Shown: one piece after another, positions 41,128 through 49,224 of the stretch | How the letters are laid out: the number at the start of each line of letters is the position of its first letter | How positions within the stretch are numbered: position 1 is the stretch's first letter | Origin: Maricaulis sp963975345 | GTDB taxonomy: Bacteria > Pseudomonadota > Alphaproteobacteria > Caulobacterales > Maricaulaceae | Assembly: GCF_963975345.1 (NCBI RefSeq) | Contig: NZ_CAXBGE010000002.1 | Span: 62,001-126,000, forward strand | Reading direction: 5' to 3' | Length of the DNA stretch: 64,000 nucleotides | Made by a program: the position numbers and the translations under genes | The notes under the pieces: generated by a model | What the model saw: only the letters and a program-made list of their open reading frames with translations | Told to the model about the DNA's origin: nothing | The model's database searches: none

Positions 41128-42216
41128 TTACTTCGCCATAAAGTCGGCCAGAGCATCGACCAGCCGCCGGTTATCCGCTTCCTTGCCGACCGTGATCCGC
41201 AAAGAATCCTTCAAACCGTAAGCGCCGACCGGCCGAACGATAAGCCCTTGCCGGGTCAGGTAGGCATCGGCATCAGCCGCCGTCTTGCCCGGCGTTTTCG
41301 GGAAGTGCACCAGCACGAAATTGCAAACGCTCGGTGTCACTTCAAGATCGAGCCCGCCGAGCTGCTGCTGCAGATAGGCGATCCAGGTCGCGTTGTGCGT
41401 CGCCGAGCGCCGCATGAAATCGCGATCGGCGATGGCCGCCGCACCGGCTTCGATGGCCGGCAGATTGACGTTGAACGGACCGCGCACGCGGTTGAGGACG
41501 TCGATGATCGCTTTCGGACCATAACCCCAACCCAGCCGCAGACCGGCAAGGCCATGGATCTTCGAGAAAGTCCGCGTCACGAAGACATCGTCACGCTCAC
41601 GGGCCAGCTTCATGCCAGGATCATAGTCAGCGGCATCGACGAATTCGGCATAGGCCGCATCGAGCACCAGCAAGGTCGTCGGCGGCAGCGCGTCACGCAG
41701 GCGGCGCACTTCGGCGTCGGAGATATAGGTGCCGGTGGGATTGTTGGGGTTGGCGATGAAGACGATCTTGGTGTCGTCACCGGCCGCGGCGATCACCGCA
41801 TCGACATCGGTGGTATAGCCGCGCTCGGGTGCCGACACGAGCCGGGCATCGGACTGCATGGCCACAAGGCGATAGACCAGGAAGCCGTATTGCGACTGCA
41901 CGACCTTGTCGCCGGGATTAAGATAGGCGCGGCCGAGCAATTGCAGGATTTCATCGGAGCCGGTGCCGCAGACGATATGATCGGCCTCGAGCCCCTCTTC
42001 ATGGGCAATCGCGTCGCGCAACACAGTCGCGCCGCCATCGGGATAGCGATGCAGCCGTGAGGCCGCCGCTTCAAACGCCGCGACCGCATTGAGCGAACAG
42101 CCGAGCGCATTTTCGTTCGAGGACAGCTTGGCCGGATTGGCCACGCCCGGCGCATCGGCGGCGCCCGGCTTGTAGGGCTGGATGTCGAGAATGCCGGCAC
42201 GCGGTTCGATGGCCAT
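41128..42216 (-). CDS. hisC: Histidinol-phosphate aminotransferase
   Basis: A 362-residue fold-type I PLP enzyme. 'PAKLSSNENALGCS' near the N-terminus, 'FIANPNNPTGTYI' and the PLP lysine in 'RTFSKIHGLAGLRLGWGYG' (about residue 219) are diagnostic. It acts in histidine synthesis, and HisC homologues in this gene order often also handle aromatic amino acids. The 9-base gap to the methyltransferase gene suggests one operon. Confidence 0.94.
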   Translation of the reverse strand: MAIEPRAGILDIQPYKPGAADAPGVANPAKLSSNENALGCSLNAVAAFEAAASRLHRYPDGGATVLRDAIAHEEGLEADHIVCGTGSDEILQLLGRAYLNPGDKVVQSQYGFLVYRLVAMQSDARLVSAPERGYTTDVDAVIAAAGDDTKIVFIANPNNPTGTYISDAEVRRLRDALPPTTLLVLDAAYAEFVDAADYDPGMKLARERDDVFVTRTFSKIHGLAGLRLGWGYGPKAIIDVLNRVRGPFNVNLPAIEAGAAAIADRDFMRRSATHNATWIAYLQQQLGGLDLEVTPSVCNFVLVHFPKTPGKTAADADAYLTRQGLIVRPVGAYGLKDSLRITVGKEADNRRLVDALADFMAK

Positions 42217-42225
42217 GAATCTACC

Positions 42226-42984
42226 TCAGCTGTCCGAAAGATCGGGGGGCGTATCCTGACGGGATAGCGCGGGCCGGGCCCCGGCTTCAAGTGGCTTGCC
42301 GCGAACGGGCGCAGTGGCGCGCCGCGGCCGCAAGGCCATGGTCCGCTTCACGGCCTCGACCATGATGACGCCACCCAGCGCCGGCCAAGCCCGTTCACCG
42401 GCATCCTCCCACATCCGGGCGATGCGTGTGTTTGTGCTCCATTTCCACGGCGGCGCGAACAGGGCGCGCGACCAGGCGGTCGGCTCAAACAGAGCGTCGT
42501 CGAGCAATTGCGACAATTGGGCTCGCGAAAACGGCCGGCCATGGCCAAAAGGCGTCGAGTCGAGCCAAGCCCATATCCCCGACCGGGCCGCAGTAACGAT
42601 CACGACCCGCCCCTCCGGGGCCAGAACGCGCCAGATCTCCCGCAGGGAGGCCTGCAGCGAATCCGCCTCCTCGAGCGCATGAACCAGCAGCACACGGTCG
42701 AACAGAGCATCAGGGAAGGGCAAATGCGTCTCGTCGCCCAGCGCAATGCCGGAACAGGCCGTAGAGGCCACCACAGCGCCCTGTGTCGCCGGCATGAAGC
42801 AAACACAGCGCCGGGCGCTGTCCCGATAAGCGTCCAGATAGGGGGTGGCGAAACCGAGACCGAGCAGGTCCAGATCCTTCACATCAGGCCAGATCGCGGC
42901 CAAGCGGCGGCCGATCATTTCTCGCGCCACCAAGCCCTGGCGACTGCGATAAAAACGGTCGAGTTCGAGAGCTTCGCGGCGCAC
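42226..42984 (-). CDS. Class I SAM-dependent methyltransferase
   Basis: A 252-residue methyltransferase of the UbiE/type 11 group. The SAM site is a divergent motif I ('DLDLLGLGFATPYLDAYR'), followed by 'DETHLPFPDALFDRVLLVHALEEAD' (post-I/II), which is well conserved. It is upstream of hisC and divergent from gloB. Substrate unknown. Confidence 0.86.
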   Translation of the reverse strand: MRREALELDRFYRSRQGLVAREMIGRRLAAIWPDVKDLDLLGLGFATPYLDAYRDSARRCVCFMPATQGAVVASTACSGIALGDETHLPFPDALFDRVLLVHALEEADSLQASLREIWRVLAPEGRVVIVTAARSGIWAWLDSTPFGHGRPFSRAQLSQLLDDALFEPTAWSRALFAPPWKWSTNTRIARMWEDAGERAWPALGGVIMVEAVKRTMALRPRRATAPVRGKPLEAGARPALSRQDTPPDLSDS

Positions 42985-43057
42985 GCTTCACACTCCAGGC
43001 TTTTACCCCGATCATGGGGCTTCCAAAGCAACACTAACCAAACCGGCGAAATCAACA

Positions 43058-43828
43058 ATGAGCGAACTGAGCATCCGGCAGTTTCCATGCCTGTCCGACA
43101 ATTACGGCTTCTTGATCCATGATCCGGCGAGCGGCGAAACCGCGACCATCGACACGCCCGATGCCGAACACATCCTGGCGGAGGCGAAAGCGGCCGGCTG
43201 GACCATCACCCAGATCTGGAACACGCATCACCATTTCGACCATGCCGGCGGCAATGCCGCGATCAAGGCCGCGACCGGGGCCCGCATCGTTGCCCCTTCC
43301 TATGAGCGCTCACGGATCCCCGGCATTGACCTTGCGGTGAGCGAAGGTGACAGCGTCTGGCTCGGTAATGTCGAGGCGAAAGTGATGTTCACGCCCGGCC
43401 ACACCAGCGGCCATATCGTCTATTCTCTGCCGGGCGAGAATATCGCCTTTGTCGGCGATACGATGTTTGCGCTCGGTTGCGGCCGCCTGTTCGAGGGCAC
43501 GCCGCAGCAGATGTGGGCCAGCCTGTCGCGTCTGGCGGCACTGCCCGATGAGACCGTGATCTATTGCGCCCATGAATACACGGCAGCCAATGCCCGCTTC
43601 GCGCTTAGCATCGATCCTGACAATGGCGCGCTGCAGACCTATGCGGCCGGCGTTTATGCCAAGCGCGCGCGCGGCGAAGCAACCGTGCCGACGACAGTCG
43701 CTGCCGAGAAAGCCGCCAACCCCTTCGTGCGCGCTGCCGATCCGGTGATCCGCGCCCGGCTTGATCTTGCCCATGCCGCCGACGCCGAGGTGTTTGCCGA
43801 GATCCGCCGCCGCAAGGATGCGTTCTGA
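43058..43828 (+). CDS. gloB: Hydroxyacylglutathione hydrolase (glyoxalase II)
   Basis: A 256-residue metallo-beta-lactamase-fold enzyme that hydrolyses S-lactoylglutathione. The dinuclear metal motif is 'THHHFDHAGG', with 'TPGHTSGHI', 'GDTMFALGCGRLFEG' and 'YCAHEYTAANARF' supplying further ligands and the glutathione site. Its stop overlaps the start of the cupin gene. Confidence 0.95.
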   Translation: MSELSIRQFPCLSDNYGFLIHDPASGETATIDTPDAEHILAEAKAAGWTITQIWNTHHHFDHAGGNAAIKAATGARIVAPSYERSRIPGIDLAVSEGDSVWLGNVEAKVMFTPGHTSGHIVYSLPGENIAFVGDTMFALGCGRLFEGTPQQMWASLSRLAALPDETVIYCAHEYTAANARFALSIDPDNGALQTYAAGVYAKRARGEATVPTTVAAEKAANPFVRAADPVIRARLDLAHAADAEVFAEIRRRKDAF

Positions 43829-44259
43829 TGGCCGGGCTGACAGCCACACAAATCGTCGAATCACTCGGCATGCAACGCCATCCAGAAGGTGGCTGGTATG
43901 TTGAGACTTGGCGCGATGCGCCCGGTGCAGATGGGCGCTCGCGCGGGACGGCGATCTATTATTTGCTGGAGGCCGGGCAGCGTTCGCACTGGCATCGTGT
44001 CGATGCGACTGAAATCTGGCACTGGCATGCCGGTGCGGCGCTGAAGCTGGGTATCAGCGAAGATGGTGTGAGCCAGACTGCGATCACGCTCGGGCCAGAC
44101 ATTGCGAGGGCTCAGCAGCCTCAGGTGATCATCAAGCCGCAGGCTTGGCAGAGTGCAAAATCCTGCGGCGCGTGGACGCTGGTCGGCTGTACCGTGACGC
44201 CCGGATTCGAGTTTTCGGGATTTGAGATGGCACCGCCCGGCTGGGAGCCCGGCCTGTAG
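43828..44259 (+). CDS. Cupin-fold DUF985 protein
   Basis: A 143-residue small beta-barrel. 'LGMQRHPEGGWYVETWR', 'AIYYLLEAGQRSHWHRVDATEIWHWHAGAAL' and 'GCTVTPGFEFSGFEMA' are the conserved DUF985 blocks, with His/Glu residues placed to bind a metal. Coupled to gloB. Relatives include sugar-epimerase-like proteins; function unknown. Confidence 0.92.
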   Translation: MAGLTATQIVESLGMQRHPEGGWYVETWRDAPGADGRSRGTAIYYLLEAGQRSHWHRVDATEIWHWHAGAALKLGISEDGVSQTAITLGPDIARAQQPQVIIKPQAWQSAKSCGAWTLVGCTVTPGFEFSGFEMAPPGWEPGL

Positions 44260-44268
44260 CCAGCCTGA

Positions 44269-45003
44269 TCAGTTGGTCTGGTCTTCGCTCACCAGGGCGC
44301 GGGCGATATAGGCCGAGGATGACCGGCCGGCGAAGCCGAACTCAGGGGCAATGACGACAACCAGACTGTTATCGCGCCGATAGGCGGCGGGCTGTTCACC
44401 GATCGAGATGTCCACCCGTTCAATCCCGCGCAGCCGACGACGTTCGCCGCGCTGGGAGCGGAAAGCCAAAGCGATCATGTGCAAGCTGTCATATTGGACC
44501 CCGAGCCCGGCGCGCGGGGCTGGCGCATAGCCGACCGAGATGGTGCGGTTGAGATCGCCGCTGAGTTCATTGACCAATTCCTCGGCCCGCAGCCGGACCT
44601 CTTCGGTCGAGCGCGGCGTCGGGGCGAGGCCACCGGCAGCGCTGGCAAAGTCGGCGATGACGCCATTGGGCGCATCAGCCGGGAAATAGGTGGCGCCGCC
44701 CAGTGCGGTGAGACGAATGACTTCCCGGCCGGTATCGGAGACGTAGGCGGTGCCGCCGCCAGGGGCCCGATTGGCAAACAGCACGAGCACTTCGCCAGTC
44801 GGGTCATCACGCTCGCGCAGCAGGGCAACCGTGCTTGAGCGGTCGAACAGGAAGAACTCCCCGGTATCGGCGCGCTGATACCAGCCGACGCTCTCCTCGG
44901 CCCGCTCATTACGCAAGAGTCGGTCGCGCAACGGGTTTTGAAACCCGATGGCAGCCCCAGCGAACAGCGCCGCGGTCAATATCACGAGGAGAATACGGGT
45001 CAT
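44269..45003 (-). CDS. DUF4908-like secreted protein
   Basis: A 244-residue protein with an N-terminal signal/anchor ('ILLVILTAALFAGAAIGF'). 'FFLFDRSSTVALLRERDDP' and 'AYVSDTGREVIRLTALGGATYFP' match the DUF4908 family seen in Caulobacterales-like bacteria. The mature domain is beta-rich and periplasmic. Start 45003 gives the signal. Function unknown. Confidence 0.68.
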   Translation of the reverse strand: MTRILLVILTAALFAGAAIGFQNPLRDRLLRNERAEESVGWYQRADTGEFFLFDRSSTVALLRERDDPTGEVLVLFANRAPGGGTAYVSDTGREVIRLTALGGATYFPADAPNGVIADFASAAGGLAPTPRSTEEVRLRAEELVNELSGDLNRTISVGYAPAPRAGLGVQYDSLHMIALAFRSQRGERRRLRGIERVDISIGEQPAAYRRDNSLVVVIAPEFGFAGRSSSAYIARALVSEDQTN

Positions 45004-45061
45004 CACCGACAGCATTGACACCGGCAAGACGGCATTTTTTGGGCAGAGGCCCGCCCAATCA

Positions 45062-45787
45062 TCATGCCATGTACTGTCCGCCATTGATGGTCAGCACCGA
45101 TCCGGTCATGAAACCGGCCGCATCCGAAGCCAGATAAGTCACCAGGCCACCGATTTCCGAGGCCTCTCCGAGCCGATTGACCGGTATCGCGGCGATGATG
45201 GATTGCAGCACATTGGCCGGTACTGCAGCGACCATGTCGGTATTGATATAGCCCGGCGCGATGCAATTGACCGTGATGCCCTTACGCGCGGTTTCCTGCG
45301 CCAGCGCCTTGGTGAAACCGATCACACCGGCCTTGGCGGCGGAATAATTGACCTGGCCCATCTGGCCCTTCTGGCCATTGATCGATGAGATATTGATGAT
45401 GCGGCCAAAGCCACGCTCGCGCATGCCGTCAATGATCGGACGTGTCATGTTAAACATCGAGGTCAGATCGATCCGGATGACGTCATTCCATTGGTCCGGC
45501 GTCATTTTGTGGAACATGCCATCGCGGGTAACCCCGGCATTATTGACCAGAATGTCGAACGGTGCCCCGGCGACGGCCTCAGCCGCGGCAATGCCGTCAA
45601 CGCACGACTGATAATCGCCGACATCCCATTTGACGGCACCGATGCCGGTGTCCGCCGTGAAGGATTTTGCCGCTTCCTCATTGCCGGCATAATTGGCGAT
45701 CACCGTATAGCCAGCGGCCTTGAGTTCGAGACAAATCGCGGCCCCAATGCCGCGGGTTCCACCTGTAACCAGCGCCGTACGTGTCAT
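45062..45787 (-). CDS. phaB: Acetoacetyl-CoA reductase (polyhydroxyalkanoate synthesis)
   Basis: A 241-residue short-chain dehydrogenase that reduces acetoacetyl-CoA to (R)-3-hydroxybutyryl-CoA with NADPH. 'TGGTRGIGAAIC' (cofactor loop), 'NNAGVTRDGMFHKM', catalytic 'INISSINGQKGQMGQVNYSAAKAG' (S-Y-K) and 'APGYINTDMV' are typical of PhaB. Start 45787 has GAGGAT upstream. It is divergent from phaR, its likely co-regulated partner. Confidence 0.94.
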   Translation of the reverse strand: MTRTALVTGGTRGIGAAICLELKAAGYTVIANYAGNEEAAKSFTADTGIGAVKWDVGDYQSCVDGIAAAEAVAGAPFDILVNNAGVTRDGMFHKMTPDQWNDVIRIDLTSMFNMTRPIIDGMRERGFGRIINISSINGQKGQMGQVNYSAAKAGVIGFTKALAQETARKGITVNCIAPGYINTDMVAAVPANVLQSIIAAIPVNRLGEASEIGGLVTYLASDAAGFMTGSVLTINGGQYMA

Positions 45788-45945
45788 GATCAATCCTCAA
45801 ATTCTCGTTCGTGGGTTGGGCTTTAAGTCTTCGCGCTTGCAGCACACCACTTGCTGAGCGTAAACCGTAATGAAATAGGTGCGCGCCCGTGTCGAGCGAA
45901 TATCGACAATGGGTCTCGCATTTTACACGAATAGGGGAATGCGCG

Positions 45946-46539
45946 GTGAGTAAATCCAAAAACGCCAAGCCGGACATCATCATCAAGAAATACGCGAACC
46001 GGCGTTTGTACGACACCTCGACGAGCCAATATGTGACCCTCGATCACTTGCGTGAGCTTGTGAAACAGGACCTGCATTTCCAGGTCATCGACGCCAAGAG
46101 CGGCGAAGACCTGACGCATGGCGTGTTGGCCCAGATCATTTTCGAGGAAGAATCGCGCGGCGCCAATTTGCTGCCGGTCGACTTCCTGCGGCAATTGATC
46201 GGGTTTTACGGCGATAGCCTTCAGAGCGTCGTGCCGGGCTATCTGCAGATGTCGATGAATAATTTCACGCAGCAGCAGGAAGAATATCGCACCAAGGTTG
46301 GCGAGGCGATGATGTCACCTCAGGCCACCATGGCGCTGATCGAGGAACAGACGCGTCGCAATATGGAAGCCTTCGGCAAGACCATGCGCATGTTCACTCC
46401 GTTTGTTGCTGGGGCGGAGGCTCACGAAGCTGCCGCGCCGGCCGCCCCCAAGGACGGCGAAGACGACCTCACCAAGATGCGCGCAGAGCTCGACGAGATG
46501 CGCAACAAGCTGGACCAGGTGCTGAAAGCACAAAAATAG
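45946..46539 (+). CDS. phaR: Polyhydroxyalkanoate synthesis regulator PhaR
   Basis: A 197-residue repressor that binds PHB and controls phasin and other PHA genes. The PHB/PHA accumulation DNA-binding domain 'IIIKKYANRRLYDTSTSQYVTL' opens the protein, followed by the PHB-binding domain ('LLPVDFLRQLIGFYGDSLQ...'). The C-terminus is a heptad-like coiled coil. Start GTG 45946 is chosen over 45889 by homology. Confidence 0.95.
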   Translation: MSKSKNAKPDIIIKKYANRRLYDTSTSQYVTLDHLRELVKQDLHFQVIDAKSGEDLTHGVLAQIIFEEESRGANLLPVDFLRQLIGFYGDSLQSVVPGYLQMSMNNFTQQQEEYRTKVGEAMMSPQATMALIEEQTRRNMEAFGKTMRMFTPFVAGAEAHEAAAPAAPKDGEDDLTKMRAELDEMRNKLDQVLKAQK

Positions 46540-46572
46540 CACGTGAGGGCAACCGGGACACAGGCCCGGCGC

Positions 46573-47148
46573 TCAATCATGTACCGGACGGGCCTGACCA
46601 CCATTAGCGGCCAGGAACGCTTCAATCATTTCGATCTGACGCCCCTGCTGCTGCAGCAGGCTGGTCAACTGGCTCTGGCGCACCCCGTCCAGCTTGTCAT
46701 GTAATTCCATGATTTCCAGTTCAGCCTTCAAATTGACCTCATAGTCATGTGTAGCCGCGTCACGATCCTTCGCAGCCTGTCGGTTCTGGGACATCATGAT
46801 GATCGGCGCCTGCACGGCTGCCAGCATGGACAAAATCAGATTGAGAAAAATGAAGGGATAGGGGTCGAAGGCTGATATCTGAAACAGGGCCAGCAACACA
46901 TTAGCGCCGATCCAGCCAAACAACACGATCATGAAAATGCCGATGAAAACCCAGGACCCACCAAACTCGGCGACCCGGTCAGCCATGCGTTCGCCGAAGG
47001 TGTTTTCCGCTTCGTCGGTGCGGTTGAGATTTTTCGAGATCTGCCGACGTTCGACAATGCGGTCGAGAACACGACGTTCCGTTTTGGTAAGGTCCCCCAG
47101 ATCCGTGTGCAACATTTCACGCGCAAGCGTCGCGGCATCCCGTTTCAT
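46573..47148 (-). CDS. DUF1003 membrane protein
   Basis: A 191-residue protein. 'GERMADRVAEFGGSWVFIGIFMIVLFGWIGAN' and 'YPFIFLNLILSMLAAVQAPIIMMSQNRQAAKDR' are the two conserved DUF1003 transmembrane segments; a coiled-coil tail follows. GGAGAT precedes ATG 47148. Function unknown. Confidence 0.92.
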   Translation of the reverse strand: MKRDAATLAREMLHTDLGDLTKTERRVLDRIVERRQISKNLNRTDEAENTFGERMADRVAEFGGSWVFIGIFMIVLFGWIGANVLLALFQISAFDPYPFIFLNLILSMLAAVQAPIIMMSQNRQAAKDRDAATHDYEVNLKAELEIMELHDKLDGVRQSQLTSLLQQQGRQIEMIEAFLAANGGQARPVHD

Positions 47149-47334
47149 CGCCAATCTCCTGGTTCGTTTCAAGCTCATCGAGCTTACCAAGCGTCGACGG
47201 CTTGGCGATACCGGCAATTTGGCCCTCGGGCCACGTTAAGACTTTCGTATCATTTCAGACCAGCCCCAGACGCTGTCAGCCCTGATCGGGCCAGAAATGC
47301 TGCATTTAGTGCGCTGTTGCGACCAGAATCATGG

Positions 47335-47349
47335 TTAATAAGGTGTTAA
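47335..47349 (+). promoter_or_regulatory. CtrA binding site (TTAA-N7-TTAA)
   Basis: TTAA-taaggtg-TTAA is a perfect match to the CtrA full-site consensus known from Caulobacter and relatives. It lies 32 bases upstream of the small ORF at 47381, a position that could overlap the -35 region. Confidence 0.6.
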
Positions 47350-47380
47350 AGCTTGGCATCACCCTTGCGAGGGTATCGAT

Positions 47381-47707
47381 ATGATCACGATCCGCAGCCC
47401 ATATCCTGTCCCGACCCTGACCAACCGGCGTATTGAGCCGGCTGGTTCGGCTCGCGGGTCGAATGATCGACAGCCGCGGCACGACCGCGCCCACGCTCCT
47501 GTCCCGACCCCGCATTCAACTACGGCCCAGCCGCAGTCGTCTGTGAGGGCGCAGGTCGCCACGGCTGAGCTTATTGTCCAGATCATCGCCGGAACGCCGC
47601 GTCGCGGTATCCGTGCCGAGAATAGCGAGCAGGCCCGCTATCGCCGCGCCTATCATGACGCGTCGCAAAAAAGCGCGCCGACCCCGATGTGGGAGCGACG
47701 CGCCTGA
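47381..47707 (+). CDS. Small hypothetical basic protein, possibly CtrA-regulated
   Basis: A 108-residue frame with GAGGG six bases before ATG 47381. The N-terminal half is Pro/Arg-rich and disordered; the C-terminal half ('TAELIVQIIAGTPRRGIRAENSEQARYRRAY') looks like a genuine helix. A CtrA site directly upstream supports it being a gene. No family recognised. Confidence 0.5.
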   Translation: MITIRSPYPVPTLTNRRIEPAGSARGSNDRQPRHDRAHAPVPTPHSTTAQPQSSVRAQVATAELIVQIIAGTPRRGIRAENSEQARYRRAYHDASQKSAPTPMWERRA

Positions 47708-47790
47708 TGCTTGGTGATGTGACCCTGAGACGTTTCGGCTTCTGGTGTGATGCCGCGTTTGGCGCCGCCCTGATCTTCGTGCTGTTCTAG
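47707..47790 (+). CDS. Possible 27-residue membrane peptide
   Basis: A tiny frame starting at ATG 47707 that overlaps the stop of the preceding small gene. The peptide ends in a hydrophobic stretch ('FWCDAAFGAALIFVLF') long enough for most of a membrane helix. Overlap and hydrophobicity are the only support. Confidence 0.25.
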   Translation: MLGDVTLRRFGFWCDAAFGAALIFVLF

Positions 47791-47813
47791 AACAATCGCA
47801 GAAATTCAAAGAG

Positions 47814-47847
47814 CTGGAGCCGTTTCACTCTGGTGAGACGGCTCCAG
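47814..47847. terminator. Hairpin between convergent transcripts
   Basis: CTGGAGCCGTttCAC pairs with GTGagACGGCTCCAG around TCTG. It lies between the small CtrA-linked genes and the convergent membrane protein gene; no T-run follows. Confidence 0.5.
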
Positions 47848-47863
47848 TGCGATTGCGAGAACC

Positions 47864-48373
47864 TTAGCCTTCGCCGCCGACCGCGAGATCGCGACGGGCC
47901 GCAACCACGGTGACGACAAAACCACCAACCGTATCCATCAACGCCATCAGCGTGAGCAGGAAAAAGGCCGACGTGCCGAATTTTCCAACGAGCAGAAACA
48001 GCGCCATCGCGACCACAAATACGACCATGGAGAGGCCGTGATTGATGATGGTTGACGTGCCGGAACCGGCCGCTTTGATCTGTTCAACGAACAGTCCGAG
48101 CATGCCGAGAATGACGATCAGATCGCCCAGAGGCAGCGCCCATTGACCCGTTGACATCGGGATATGGAAAACCGGCCCATTGAGCGTGACAACCATTGAA
48201 GCCTGGTCGGCGCCGCCCACCGTGTAAGCGATAATCACATAGATGATGACCGGAATGACCATCAGTGGAAACATATTGAACATCGAACTCTTCCCCTTGG
48301 CAGGGCCGCCTCGCTGTGCGCGATTGGCAGCCATCATACCCAACATTACACCATTATCCCCGCCACCTGACAT
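47864..48373 (-). CDS. Hypothetical four-helix membrane protein
   Basis: A 169-residue protein. A Gly/Met-rich N-terminus is followed by four transmembrane helices ('FPLMVIPVIIYVIIAYTVG', 'LGDLIVILGMLGLFVEQI', 'GLSMVVFVVAMALFLLVG', 'FFLLTLMALMDTVGGFVVTVV'). It lies 13 bases downstream of the GT2 gene, so the two are probably co-transcribed. Not recognised. Confidence 0.72.
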   Translation of the reverse strand: MSGGGDNGVMLGMMAANRAQRGGPAKGKSSMFNMFPLMVIPVIIYVIIAYTVGGADQASMVVTLNGPVFHIPMSTGQWALPLGDLIVILGMLGLFVEQIKAAGSGTSTIINHGLSMVVFVVAMALFLLVGKFGTSAFFLLTLMALMDTVGGFVVTVVAARRDLAVGGEG

Positions 48374-48386
48374 AATCAGATCCTCA

Positions 48387-49121
48387 CTATAACTCGTCTG
48401 AACCACGCGGGTTCCGCGCCCGTGAATTTAACCACATCATTCCCATCATGTCTGTCAAAGAGGCGAAAAGACGACCAAAATTCGTATATTTTGATGCGCC
48501 GATCGTGCGGTGACGATGGCTAACGGGGCGAAATTCGCACAAATAGCCGCCTCGATTCATCAGCGCTGGCAGGAAACGATGCTGGTGATCGAAGAAGGGA
48601 AGTTCCAGATAAACCTGCCGTTTGAAGGCCTTGAGGCCGCAGCCCGTATCGTTGCAATTATCGTTGAGCATGCGCTTGCGGATACCATTGCCGAAACGCG
48701 AGGCGAATTTTTTCCAAGCCGAGTCCTGACGGTTCTGGCTGCGATCACCGCCGACCAGAGCGAGATTTTCCGGTGCATCGGGGCGCATCAGGGCATCGAT
48801 CACGATCGGCAGGCCGTCCGGCGGGTTCTGACCATCGCCGTCGAGTGTCCCGATAATTGCGCCGCGCGCATGCATGACGCCGGTCCGGACCGAGCGCGAC
48901 TGGCCGGCATTATGGCGGTGGCCGATCACCCGCAGCATCGGCAATTCGTCTTTGGCGGCAACCAGTTCGGCGCGGGTGGTATCGGTCGAATTATCGTCGA
49001 CAAACACCATCTCGAAATTGCGGCCCTTGAGCGCAGCAGCGATCTCGCGCGCCAGCGGTACGACATTGCCAGCTTCGTTATAGGCGGGCACAACAATAGA
49101 AATATCAGGGGTCTGACTCAT
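48387..49121 (-). CDS. Glycosyltransferase family 2, dolichyl-phosphate mannosyltransferase-like
   Basis: A 244-residue GT-A enzyme. 'ISIVVPAYNEAGNVVPL', 'VFVDDNSTDTT' (donor binding), 'GTLDGDGQNPPD' (the metal-binding DxD) and 'HQHRFLPALMNRGGY' match the DPM1/ArnC group that charges a polyprenyl phosphate with a sugar. It is divergent from a GT39 transferase that could use such a lipid-linked donor. Confidence 0.92.
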   Translation of the reverse strand: MSQTPDISIVVPAYNEAGNVVPLAREIAAALKGRNFEMVFVDDNSTDTTRAELVAAKDELPMLRVIGHRHNAGQSRSVRTGVMHARGAIIGTLDGDGQNPPDGLPIVIDALMRPDAPENLALVGGDRSQNRQDSAWKKFASRFGNGIRKRMLNDNCNDTGCGLKAFKRQVYLELPFFDHQHRFLPALMNRGGYLCEFRPVSHRHRTIGASKYTNFGRLFASLTDMMGMMWLNSRARNPRGSDEL

Positions 49122-49224
49122 AAGAAGCTCTGCTTGTGCTTGCGGAAAATCGGGTCTGCTTTAAATACCGCGTTTAGCACATGACGCGAGCGCTTTCACA
49201 GCCCTGCGACCATTGGAGACGGGC

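Noticed and set aside
44269..45084. Long upstream start for the DUF4908-like protein (45084)
   Set aside because: It overlaps the phaB end and places a polar stretch before the signal peptide; ATG 45003 fits better.
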